NCBI GenBank assembly: GCA_963931865.1
Contig: OZ007507.1
Location: forward strand, 20,424,140 to 20,488,139
Length of the DNA: 64,000 nt
Direction of reading: 5' to 3'
DNA from: Axinella damicornis
Taxonomy: Eukaryota; Porifera; Demospongiae; Axinellida; Axinellidae
Part shown: positions 9,351-22,000 of the stretch, one piece after another
Numbering within the stretch: position 1 is the first letter of the stretch
How the letters are laid out: every line of letters starts with the position of its first letter
Position numbers and translations under genes: made by a program
The notes under the pieces: generated by a model
What the model was told of the DNA's origin: nothing
The model's database searches: none
What the model saw: only the letters and a program-made list of their open reading frames with translations

Positions 9351-10150
9351 TTTTGTTCAGCACACAATCTCATGTAGCTAGAATGAAGCAAAATGGAGGA
9401 GAGCACTTTGAATAAGGCAACCAAATAGTTATCCAAGCTCTGCATGCTGATACAACACAGAATTCCGTATTCAGTTTGCTACTACAAAGATCATATATAG
9501 TGGGAGAATCTGTGTAGGTGGTAACTTACTGTCCAGTGACTACTGCATGACAAGAACGTGAAACATTGCACATGATGCATGAATATAGTCATGGCAACAA
9601 GGGCTCTGTCAACAAAGGGCACTTGACAGGAAGAAGAGCTGAAACGTTGTACGGACATGACTATCTATGGTTCTAGCTATACTGTGTGCCAACAATGCAC
9701 TACCATAAACTTCCTACCAGACTTTTGTGCCCTTGCTGTCACTCAGCAACTGTTGATACCTCATTCCCTATCATCCTCAGAGGCTATAATGCATGCAGTT
9801 TACTCACGCTTGTCCCACAATGCCCTGCATTCGCCTAGTATCAAGAGAACACACCGGTGATCACCACGTGCTCTTCCTATCATGCTATCAGTGGTCTCAA
9901 GAATGTTCTAGGAAGTCTCATGAAGGCCCTGGAATGTCTGTGGTTAATTGAGTTCATTAACTCCAGTACATTTATAGCCACAATGATAACATAGGACTGT
10001 GGTTTGTAAGTCCCTTGTCAAGCAAAAGGAAGTTCTAATTTCCAATCAGAACCAAGACAAATGATGTTACCGATTTTTCCTGGTCTAGCACTCTTTGTGC
10101 TTGTCTTCTGGTGCCTTCTCAGCCACGCTCACTCAGTTAATGTGTTCCTC

Positions 10151-10223
10151 TAGTCTCGGTCCCAGACCCAACCAACCCCAGCAAGCAATACACACGCTGG
10201 ATAACGGTCTGGGAATGAGACTA
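10151..10223. mobile_element. TAGTCTCG family MITE, 73 bp, 9-bp target duplication
   Basis: Ends TAGTCTCGGTCCCAGAC and GTCTGGGAATGAGACTA; flanked by a perfect 9-bp duplication GTGTTCCTC on both sides. Confidence 0.85.
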
Positions 10224-10338
10224 GTGTTCCTCTTGCTATTTGGTACGAGTCCAAACGTTAGCAACAGATTTATGGTATCAGTATGACGTCAAGAAGTAGA
10301 AAGTTACATTGCATGTGCCAGATTTATGGTAAGGAGAG

Positions 10339-10800
10339 CAGTGGCGGATCCAGGGGGGGGGGCAGGGGGGCCGGTGCCCCCCCCCTGGCTAGAGAAAAAA
10401 ATTTTTTTATATAGCTAGCTGCCGCTACGTTGCAACTCCTGGCCTGGCGCCATGGCCTCCTCAGCTCGCAATATCGTGCGTTGCCTGAAACCGAACGGCT
10501 TGGGAACGAGACCACCATCCAGTATACCCCTCCGTGTACGTACGTATTACGTTCGTGAGCGAAATAAGCAAGGAAGAAGCTCATGCCGGCCCTGGGACCT
10601 GCAATCCTCGTACATCTGGAACTTGCAGTGCAAAGCGCGAAGGTGCCACGAGAGCCCATCCTGAGAAGTGAAAAATGAAGGCGAAAAAATTTTTCCGCGC
10701 TTCGCGCGGACTGATCGGCGCTACGCGCCTCTATGCACTGCCTCCGGCAGCGTTTCATATACGGTGCCCCCCCCTTTCATAAATCCTGTATCCGCCCCTG
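10339..10800 (-). mobile_element. CAGTGGCG family MITE, copy 2
   Basis: Ends CAGTGGCGGATCCAGG and CCTGTATCCGCCCCTG. Interior includes CATGCCGGCCCTGGGACC and the shared GATGGGCTCTCG block in reverse. Flanks (AAGGAGAG and CCAGGAGA) do not give a clean duplication. Confidence 0.8.
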
Positions 10801-12299
10801 CCAGGAGAGATTGAATTCAGCTCCACATGCACAACAACTCGTTCATGGTCGTGGTGTGCGCGTGCATCCGTGTACCATGAGAAGCAGCCAACAGTTTTTT
10901 TCTTTGAAGGAGTGAGGCATATCTCCTTGTTTCTTAGCTTTCTACAAGATAAAGAATGGATACACCACAAGTTCGATTTCCATCGGTTGCTAGGCTCTAA
11001 TCACACACATTCACTGGACTGGAATGGTGGAATGGACTTGTTATGTACAGCAGAAGGCACCATTTCACACTGACTTGTGTTCTCTAGCTACCTTTTTCAT
11101 CCCTAAGTTCCACTCTGCCAGAATGTTGAGGAGCTGACTTCAGTCTCTCTACATTGAATTTGTAAATCTGGCATCTGGGACAAAACCAAAGAAGCAAACG
11201 GAAACTTTGCTGCCTTACGTCAAACCATGACTGGCACAGGTGCATGACTGATCATGCATGTGATCATGCATGTGATCAACAGGAGGGCCTGGTATGAGGC
11301 CTACGCTATAACTATGAAGGGTGGCTGCCAGTAACAAACAAATCTTGCATTCCCTTTAGTATAGTGTACTAGATCCTCAGGGTGTCTCTAATCACTATAC
11401 TGGAATGTGGACTGGACTGTGGATTGGACAATGGATTTCTGTAATCCATTAGCTATACCTGGCTGTATAAACCTATGTATTTTAGCTATACTGACTAACC
11501 AGTGCACGTGGCAGGTAGGTTGTCAACGGTCAAAGTTGATTGCTGATGCCTGTGGACAGCCCTGATCCTTAGCCAGCTGTACTGTTCAGTTCAACTCCCT
11601 TCGAACCCTAGACTATTTAATTGTTGATAGTTCATTGCCATAATATTGAATTGAAACCTGTCAGTATCGACTTATGGAAGTCAATGAAACGCTTACTTCA
11701 TAGTGTTCATGAAGTCAAGGTAGTCAGGTGTGGCCAGATCCAATCGCAACCCGGATCTAGTACCTGACTACGTATTGGCAAATTAATTTGTGCATGGCAG
11801 TCTATATACCTACAATTCAACAATCAACTTAATTTGCATGACTGGACACCCTACATATACTGATTAGTGTAGTAGCTAAGGCAGAAAGTCAATATTTGTT
11901 GAATCACAAAAGTTGGCCATTAACGGAAGCCAGAATTTCCATACAGTAGATTTCACGTTAGTTGTCCAAAATTGACCGATGAAAACCAGTCTTTTGCTGA
12001 ATGCGAAATAATATGTGTTTTTGGACAATCAACCTAAAATGTACGGTAGTTATCTGGTAATTATCCGGTAGTTATCTGGTAATTATCCGGTATAGTTATC
12101 TGGTAATTATTGTATGAATCCATAGTAGATGAAAGCCGAAGCGTGCTTTATTTTTCCTAATGCGCATAGTGTGCTATATACTTACCACTGGAAATATAGC
12201 ACCAGAAATAGCACTTTGGTACATACTGCAATAAACCCCAGTACCGCTTATAGCTACTAGTGCAATACAGCACGTGGGCATGGTCTCAAAATCTATTAT

Positions 12300-12530
12300 G
12301 GACTTATTTGCTTTATTGACTTTCAAATTCCCTGATAGCCATTGCCAGCCAGGGCCACATACGACATCACATTGGGAATACACAAGAGAATCCAGTTCCA
12401 TGCATAATCGTGTCTTCCAGAGCAGTAGCTACTTGGCCTGCCTCATCTCTCCCTTTATAAACTGGATCAAGGGCTTGAATCGTAGTTACAGGAAGGGGAG
12501 GTAGCTATTCCTGAAATATCTTATCTCCAA
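12300..12530 (-). pseudogene. Decayed CBL UBA region downstream of copy B
   Basis: On the minus strand MELDSLVYSQCDVV and nearby CAATGG-type codons align with [14 protein letters not shown] of the CBL UBA (38779-38900), but frame changes and stops break it. Upstream, TACGATTCAAGCCC matches the CBL codons for YDSSP. Copy B translation stops before it, at 12604. Confidence 0.65.
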
Positions 12531-12603
12531 TCCATGCAAGAACATGATTGTGTTCTCCTCATGCATAGATCCCGTGACACACACAATCAATACATAACAC
12601 TAG

Positions 12604-12920
12604 CTACTGCATTGCCATTTGCATTTTCTTCCGAGGAGGGAGAGGAGGACGATACTTGGCAGGAACTCCTCCTTGTACACTTCCGTATGGGGGGAGGGGG
12701 GGTGGATTGTTAACCAGACGAGGGAGCAATGGTGAAATATCCTCATCGGTTTGCATTTCAGGCAGTTTAGTGACACCTGCAGTGGTGGCACTGACAGTAC
12801 TTGTACTGGTGTCACGAGCAGGTTGGCTGCATCGCTGTTTGGCTGGGAGTGGAGGGGGTGGGGGTGGGGGTGGGGGTGGGGGTGGGGGTGGGGGTGGGGG
12901 GTCAGTCTGTGGAGACAGTC
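12604..12920 (-). CDS. Copy B last exon: proline-rich tail
   Basis: Acceptor ATGCAG, phase 1 in, stop at 12604. Encodes GLSPQTD, a run of about 18 Pro made by a GGGGGT-type hexanucleotide repeat at 12845-12900, then LPAKQRCSQPARDTS, PPPLPPYGSVQGG and PPLPPRKK. Same ancestry as 185-504 and the CBL last exon. Confidence 0.65.
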
Positions 12921-15900
12921 CTGCATGGGATGAAGATTCAAAATCCACTCACACAGAGCAACAGCATAAAGGTAAACGATGTAGCTAGCTATGTCCTCAA
13001 GTCATTCCTAATTTCCAGTGTTTGTAAATACAGCTGCTCTCCCTCCACTCTCTCCTGGGGTATACCATTAACTGATCCTCACAAACCAGCTCACAAGCCA
13101 GTAGCTAACAGCTGTTTGGGATTGGCTTCAAAAGTGGTCTGTGAGGACCATTATAGCTACCTGTTGACAGATTTGCCTGCAGCAGCTGCTGCTGGATGTC
13201 TCTGAGGATCCATCTCTCAGGAACACAAGCCTTTTGACGGTCTGTTCCTTGAGAGAGTCCTGCATGCAGAGGATGAAGATTCTAGATTCACTCACACAGA
13301 ATAAACTCTTTGCTGGAATCATTATCATGCAGAACTAATCCACACAGAACAGCTCACAAACAACATCTATAGTGCATGTCAGTACAGAACAAAATTGGTC
13401 CTGAAGGCCATTATTACCTTTTGTCCGATTTGCTTGCAGTCGAACATCTCTCAGTGTCCGCGTGTCAGGAGCCTGCATGTGAGCGCAGAGCCAGAATAGT
13501 TATGGAGATCAGAGATCACTAGTATGTCTCATCTGCATGAACACATTGTTTCCACATTAGGTGATTGCTATACCACTGACACATGATTGTTACAGGATTG
13601 TCATATGACTTGTACTGTTACACAAAACTCACCTCCAATTCTTCCTCCTCTGGGTGCAAAGGACACTTGAATTTGCGTTGGTCTTTCAGCTTGTGTAATT
13701 CCTCCTCCATTCCTTCCAGTTCTGCTCTCAATCCAGCTATACTTGTGTTCGTATATGGCCCTTCTCTTTCCAACTCTTGGATGTGAGCATCTTTTTCCAG
13801 CATTGCTTTATCCATTCCTTCCATTTCTGCTCTCAGTCCAACTTTACTTGTGTTTATATACATACTGCCTCTTTTCAGCTTTCGGATGTACGCATCCTTT
13901 TCCAAAACAGCCTTACCCATTTCCTCCATTTCTCCGACCCATGTAGACACCTTTAGGTTTTCATACCGTGAACACTCCTCCATTGCTGGTCCTGACGTAC
14001 CATGTGAGACAATGGCTGCATCTGTATCTTTCTCTTGCTTCCTCAGTTGTTCCAGCAGCCTATCATTCTCCTCCTTCAGGTGTTTGAGCTCTTCCTTTGC
14101 TTGAACCAATTCATCATTCTTCACTTTCAACTGACTCTCAGCATCTGATATTGCTTTGTTACTCTTGTCAAGCTTCCGTTTCAGCTCATCCTTTTTCTGA
14201 CACAGTCTCTCCATTTCTCTCTGGTTTGATTCAATGTGATCAACAAGATTCTGTTTCTGTTCCTTGTAACGCTTCAGTTTATCTTTGAGTTTCTGTTGAG
14301 CTTCCAAATTTGCGCTTGCTCCAGCCAGAGTGACCTCTAAACCTCTGATAGTCCTCTCATACTCAAGCTGCGTGCTCTGCAGGTGGGCAATTTGGTCTTC
14401 TCTTTGTTCCAGCTTTTGTTGAAAAATCCTTTTATCTTCAACCAACATGCTTGTATACTTTTGTGCAAACTCGTGATTTTGTTGAGCTTCAGCAAAATCA
14501 CCTTCCAGTTGATGATTTCTCTTGCTGCAAGCTTGCACCTGTGTTTCACCACTTTCAAGCTTTTTGCTGATTGCTTGGACCTTTTCCTTGAGTAGTTGCA
14601 ACTCAGTATCCTGCGTAGGGAAAAGAAGTCAAACTCACTTCAAACAAGAATGCTGCATAACTATACAGAGCACATGCATACTGTGTTTTCAGTTGCTGAC
14701 TATAATACGTACCTCTTTAATTTTATTGCTGGAAACTAGTTACACACACTTCAAGTTAGACAACCACCAACTCACCACCTCCTCTGAGGCTGATGTGACA
14801 GTATCATCTGTGGCAGTAAATTGGACACCTACAAAAAGAAAAGGAAAGTTCATTTTCCCTCAGTTCATACACAGCACTGTAGATCACTTCCATAGATGCA
14901 GCTGCAGGTGAACACGGAACAGTCCACAGCCCAAGTGCTGAATTCTGAATGACATGCAATCATGGGTGTGGATCTCTTGTGTACAACCCAACTACTGTAC
15001 ATGTACTATATAACGTACCATGTTTGTCAGCAATTTTCTTGGCAATTCTGTTGTTTCCTGTCTTTGAGACGGCTTCCACCACTGCGTCCCATGACAGCGT
15101 GTCCCCACGCCTATTCAGGACAGAGTCTAGCATCTCCAACTTACACCTCCCCAGTCCCTGGGTACCATAGTCCGCATGGATCTCGTTCAGTTTGTGCTTG
15201 GGGAGTCCAAAGTACAAACCCAGGTGCACCCAGCTGCCTGTTTCACCAAGTTCACGGTCCAAGTCCACCAGTTTAATCTCCTCTGTGGAAACATATATTG
15301 AGTTACGTCACGCTAGGTCTTAAATAGCCATCGATCCATCGAACATGTCTTTATGTTGAATTAGCTGTTTCTTGAATGATGAAACTGCTATGGGTTTCAT
15401 ACTGAGAGCATAAAGCATCGAGTGTTGCTATGTGCAATTTGTAGGTATAGTAATGTACAGAGCTTCATGCTCTATGATTTCAGTGATTTGCAAAGATTCT
15501 GCCCAACCTGTATTTACTGTGTCCCTCAATGCCATTGTCACTGTGACCCAAACAGCGAGTTGACTATACAAAGGACTTAGTAGCTAGCTATACGCTAGCT
15601 ATCAACCTGCGGGTGACATCTATCACACCATGGAATTTAACCTGTCAAAGTGATCTCCCTGGATTATTATTACAAGTAGCTTCACTCACTTCAACTATAG
15701 TGCCCCCTCATTCGCCTGTGTGAGCTATCTGACAAAACTGACTTCTGCTCATCTAAGCGTAGAAACTTGTTAATGTTTGTGCCGTTTCTCTCCCAATGCC
15801 TCTGTACAGAAGAAGAAGAACAGTCGTTTGCCTCTGTGAAGCTACCAAACTCTACTTGTGCACGTGGTTGTGGCCCTTTCACTAACTCCACAGGTAATGC

Positions 15901-15972
15901 AGTCTAGATCTCCATCTCAATCCGGTGACCCAGGGCCGGTGCCATAGGGGCAGCCATGGTCACCACACTTTT

Positions 15973-16006
<34 letters not shown>

Positions 16007-19000
16007 CCCCTACCAGGGCATGCTTTGTACACCAGCCTACTACTGGCAAAAAAACCCTCTGAGATTACATCTGCTCACTTTTTCAGGCGCAATGCAGCAA
16101 ACGTTGGTCTGGCAGTTACTGGGTTTGCCGGACCTGTTCTGCTGCCTATAGTATCTCCAATTTTTCAGTAAATACCTCTTGACACAACCTTCCAGTGAAG
16201 TCAGGAGGCATGTGTCACAAGTTGGTGACATAGGTGTCATGCAGGAGGACAAGCTGCCACCACAATACCGTATACAATGTCATGCAGGCATTCGGAGTAC
16301 TGTGTACATAAAATTTAATACATACCTTTTGGCGAGCACTGCTTTGCCATTGCAGCTGCACAAAAGCTTTCCTCGGGGGACAATGACAGCAGAGATAAAT
16401 CATCTTGCTTGAACAGAGTCTCCTGATTAATGAGAGAATCAGCAGACTGCATGGAAGGGCTTGAGGTATCTCGATCGGCATTTTCACTTAGAGAAGGGCT
16501 ATGTAAGCAGTGTGATCCATCAAATCCAGGCATATCGCAGGCAGTTAAGCGCCCCTCATCACGGTTAACAGGAGGTAGTTCTGAACTACCTGTTGGAGAC
16601 ACAACACGCTGAGGGTCTTGACTGCTGTCCATTCCGATGTGCCCGGAGTCACTGGAAACTGCAAACAGTCTATGGTAGGAAGAGGGGAGGGATGAGCGGT
16701 AAGAGCAGTATATCGCAGATTGGGCTGGTTTGCTGTGCTGGAATTGCAACTGCATTTCCATCAACATGAAACAAGCTAATGAGATAGTGGAAAGACGAAC
16801 ATGCAGCCCACTCTGCATTGACAACTGAAGTGATCAGATTGGTATAACCAGGTAGAAATTAATTTGTTGCATCACAATTTAAACAGACATGCCAACTCTC
16901 ACGCATTGCGCGTGAGACTCACGCATTTGTCCGCAATCTCACGCTCTCACGCTTACTACAGCAAATCTCATGCATTATAATATATAGCTAGCTGCTAGGG
17001 CTTATTTGTGGGTGCTGCCTGGGAATACAGCACACGTATACATAACACGTGAGTGTTTGAGTTCTTAGCTGGCCATATGGTTGTGTGCCCTACGGACAAG
17101 GACGACCACAATTCGAGCGACTCAAATGGACTCCTAGCCTGTGTCGATCCGCATCGAAGAGGATAAACGCAACACCTTGCCAAACTGCAAAACGTTGAGT
17201 GGTGGAGCCTTCTGCTAAAGACAAAAGCAATGAAGCAACTGGAATGAACTGCTGTGCGCACTCTTGAGTTGTTACAGTCGCATGCCTCACGCATTCTAGC
17301 ACCATCTCATGCATTTTCACAGCACATCTCACTCATTTACATGCAAGTAGTTGGCATCTCTGCTTAAATGGGCACGAGCCAGAATTTAATTATTTGGTAA
17401 AAACACATAAAGAGGTGGGCAAGTGGAAAAGGTGGATACGGTCGGATGCGGACGCGGACGCGGACGCGGACACAAACCAAAATTCATTTTTCAGCCTTTT
17501 GCATGCAGTGTAGGACAGAAGCTAAACATGGTTATTCATTCGCTAAAGTTGCTTGCTTAGCCTATTGAACCGTCTTTCATGTCTTACCTCGAGTCAGTAG
17601 AGGTCAAAGGCCACGTGCATATTTGATGAGCTTCAACAATAAAAGTTCGAACTTCGATCAGCCATCGTCATAGATGGTACATGTATAGGAATATTATTTC
17701 TGCTTCCTATGCTTTGGAAAAAGGCCTGAGTTTGGTTTCTGCACTAAATAAATGCTCTTATAATCTTTTCGTTGAAGCTCATTAAATATGCACGTGGCCT
17801 TTGACCTCTGCTGACTCATGGAAGGCGGTTCAATAGGCTAAGCAAGCGACTTTTGTACTACACTGCAAAGGGCTGAAAAGGGAATTTCGGTTCGTGTCCG
17901 CGCCCGAGTCCGCGTCCGTGTCCGCGTCTGCGTCCGTGTCCGACCGTATCCACCTTTTCCACTTGCCCTAAAGAGGTGACATCACTGTCACTAAGTTTAT
18001 CTAGTCCCTGATTCAAAGTTGACACTAATATCATGTGTACTAGTTGTCCACAGTAGTGATGTGTACTAGTTGTCCACAGTAGTGATGTGTACTAGTTGTC
18101 CACAGTAGTGATGTGTACTAGTTGTCCACAGTAGTGATGTGTACTAGTTGTCCACAGTAGTGATGTGTACTAGTTGTCCACAGTAGTGATGTGTACTAGT
18201 TGTCCACAGTATAGTGATGTGTACTAGCTGTCCACAGTAGTGATGTGTACTAGTTGTCCACAGTAGTGATGTGTACTAGTTGTCCACAGTAGTGATGTGT
18301 ACTAGTTGTCCACAGTAGTGATGTGTACTAGTTGTCCACAGTATAGTGATGTGTACTAGTTGTCCACAGTAGTGATGTGTACTAGTTGTCCACAGTAGTG
18401 ATGTGTACTAGTTGTCCACAGTAGTGATGCGTACTAGTTGTCCACAGTAGTGATGTGTACTAGTTGTCCACAGTAGTGATGTGTACTAGTTGTCCACAGT
18501 AGTGATGTGTACTAGTTGTCCACAGTAGTGATGTGTACTAGTTGTCCACAGTAGTGATGCGTACTAGTTGTCCACAGTAGTGATGTGTACTAGTTGTCCA
18601 CAGTAGTGATGTGTACTAGTTGTCCACAGTAGTGATGTGTACTAGTTGTCCACAGTAGTGATGTGTACTAGTTGTCCACAGTAGTGATGTGTACTAGTTG
18701 TCCACAGTATAGTGATGTGTACTAGTTGTCCACAGTAGTGATGTGTACTAGTTGTCCACAGTAGTGATGTGTACTAGTTGTCCACAGTAGTGATGTGTAC
18801 TAGTTGTCCACAGTAGTGATGTGTACTAGTTGTCCACAGTATAGTGATGTGTACTAGCTGTCCACAGTAGTGATGTGTACTAGTTGTCCACAGTAGTGAT
18901 GTGTACTAGTTGTCCACAGTAGTGATGTGTACTAGTTGTCCACAGTAGTGATGTGTACTAGTTGTCCACAGTATAGTGATGTGTACTAGTTGTCCACAGT

Positions 19001-22000
19001 AGTGATGTGTACTAGTTGTCCACAGTAGTGATGTGTACTAGTTGTCCACAGTAGTGATGCGTACTAGTTGTCCACAGTAGTGATGTGTACTAGTTGTCCA
19101 CAGTAGTGATGTGTACTAGTTGTCCACAGTAGTGATGTGTACTAGTTGTCCACAGTAGTGATGTAGCAAGTCAAACTTTGAAGCGCTTGCAATGTTAGTC
19201 ATTGTTGCTATTATGACAAATACCTTGCAGCTCTACAACTCACTTCACCAGTGTCTGATTAAGAGTCCATGTGTCTTCCCACCCAGCATACATCCACACC
19301 AGCCCTGGCCCACCCTCACACTGCCAACCAATCTCAATAAAAAACATATTTTGCATCTTTCCATGTCTCTTCATGTTCTGTACCTCCCATGACACAAGAG
19401 GGATGGAGGGGTCTGCTGGATTGAAGATGCTTAGTTTTCTGCCGGGGACTCCACTCTGGATGGTGAGCACATTCACACCAGCAATGGTACATCGTGTGCC
19501 TACCTCCTCAGGGAAGATGAACACTGGCCATGCCGAGTCTGAAGGAGGAAGAGACGGTAATAGTTGATTCCTGTATGTTAAGATAAGCACATGCTCACAC
19601 AGTACACCACACATATGAGCCAGGGTACCATGCAACTAGACCAGTAGATACACAGCATGGAGGACAGGGAACATGACACATGAGGCAGGGTACCAACTAG
19701 ACCAGTCTATACACAGCATGGAGGACAGGGAACATGACACATGAGGCAGGGTACCAACTAGACCAGTAGATACACAGCATGGAGGACAGGGAACATGACA
19801 CATCAGGCAGGGTACCAACTAGACCAGTAGACACACAGCATGGAGGACAGGGAACATGACACACGAGGCAGGGTACCAACTAGACCAGTAGATACACAGC
19901 ATGGAGGACAGGGAACATGACACATGAGGCAGGGTACCAACTAGACCAGTCTATACACAGCATGGAGGACAGGGAACATGACACATGAGGCAGGGTACCA
20001 ACTAGACCAGTAGATACACAGCATGGAGGACAGGGAACATGACACATGAGGCAGGGTACCAACTAGACCAGTAGATACACAGCATGGAGGACAGGGAACA
20101 TGACACATGAGGCAGGGTACCAACTAGACCAGTCTATACACAGCATGGAGGACAGGGAACATGACACATGAGGCAGGGTACCAACTAGACCAGTCTATAC
20201 ACAGCATGGAGGACAGGGAACATGACACATGAGGCAGGGTACCAACTAGACCAGTCTATACACAGCATGGAGGACAGGGAACATGACACATGAGGCAGGG
20301 TACCAACTAGACCAGTCTATACACAGCATGGAGGACAGGGAACATGACACATGAGGCAGGGTACCAACTAGACCAGTCTATACACAGCATGGAGGACAGG
20401 GAACATGACACATGAGGCAGGGTACCAACTAGACCAGTAGACACACAGCATGGAGGACAGGGAACATGACACATGAGGCAGGGTACCAACTAGACCAGTC
20501 TATACACAGCATGGAGGACAGGGAACATGACACATGAGGCAGGGTACCAACTAGACCAGTAGATACACAGCATGGAGGACAGGGAACATGACACATGAGG
20601 CAGGGTACCAACTAGACCAGTCTATACACAGCATGGAGGACAGGGAACATGACACATGAGGCAGGGTACCAACTAGACCAGTACATACACAGCATGGAGG
20701 ACAGGGAACATGACACATGAGGCAGGGTACCAACTAGACCAGTACATACACAGCATGGAGGACAGGGGACATGACACATGAGCCAGGGTACCAACTAGAC
20801 CAGTAGATACACAGCATGGAGGACAGGGAACATGACACATGAGGCAGGGTACCAACTAGACCAGTCTATACACAGCATGGAGGACAGGGAACATGACACA
20901 TGAGGCAGGGTACCAACTAGACCAGTCTATACACAGCATGGAGGACAGGGAACATGACACATGAGGCAGGGTACCAACTAGACCAGTCTATACACAGCAT
21001 GGAGGACAGGGAACATGACACATGAGGCAGGGTACCAACTAGACCAGTACATACACAGCATGGAGGACAGGGAACATGACACATGAGGCAGGGTACCAAC
21101 TAGACCAGTCTATACACAGCATGGAGGACAGGGAACATGACACATGAGGCAGGGTACCAACTAGACCAGTAGATACACAGCATGGAGGACAGGGAACATG
21201 ACACATGAGGCAGGGTACCAACTAGACCAGTAGATACACAGCATGGAGGACAGGGAACATGACACATGAGGCAGGGTACCAACTAGACCAGTCTATACAC
21301 AGCATGGAGGACAGGGAACATGACACATGAGGCAGGGTACCATGCAACTAGACCAGTAGATACACAGCATGGAGGACAGGGAACATGACACATGAGCCAG
21401 GGTACCAACTAGACCAGTAGATACACAGCATGGAGGACAGGGAACATGACACATGAGGCAGTGTACCAACTAGACCAGTACATACACAGCATGGAGGACA
21501 GGGAACATGACACATGAGGCAGGGTACCAACTAGACCAGTCTATACACAGCATGGAGGACAGGGAACATGACACATGAGGCAGGGTACCAACTAGACCAG
21601 TAGATACACAGCATGGAGGACAGGGAACATGACACATGAGGCAGGGTACCAACTAGACCAGTAGATACACAGCATGGAGGACAGGGAACATGACACATGA
21701 GGCAGGGTACCAACTAGACCAGTCTATACACAGCATGGAGGACAGGGAACATGACACATGAGGCAGGGTACCAACTAGACCAGTAGATACACAGCATGGA
21801 GGACAGGGAACATGACACATGAGGCAGGGTACCAACTAGACCAGTCTATACACAGCATGGAGGACAGGGAACATGACACATGAGGCAGGGTACCAACTAG
21901 ACCAGTACATACACAGCATGGAGGACAGGGAACATGACACATGAGGCAGGGTACCAACTAGACCAGTCTATACACAGCATGGAGGACAGGGAACATGACA

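Larger units (their letters stand above)
1..11700. repeat. Segmental duplication unit A
   Basis: This segment is a diverged tandem copy of roughly 12421-36840. Position 1 here matches about 12422. The block near 11510-11700 (the stretch around TTGATTGCTGATGC) matches 36380-36840. Gene order, exon phases, intron landmarks and even the 5' flank of the gene are shared. The B unit is larger because it gained a 61-bp satellite, a 26-bp satellite and a 4.1-kb insertion. The exact left end lies outside the window. Confidence 0.85.
9351..12180. other. Intergenic, 5' flank of copy A
   Basis: No gene seen. Matches 31234-32170 and 36253-36840 of copy B. Contains MITEs at 10151-10223 and 10339-10800 and a short degenerate repeat of TTATCYGGTAA at 12030-12110. 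A promoter for copy A presumably lies just upstream of 9350; I see no TATA box. Confidence 0.6.

Noticed and set aside
15691..15891. Extra exon in copy B (ELVKGPQPRAQVEFGS...)
   Set aside because: The matching stretch in copy A has a stop, and the flanking exons already join in phase.
18034..19165. 26-bp array as a CRISPR
   Set aside because: Units are head-to-tail without variable spacers, in animal DNA.
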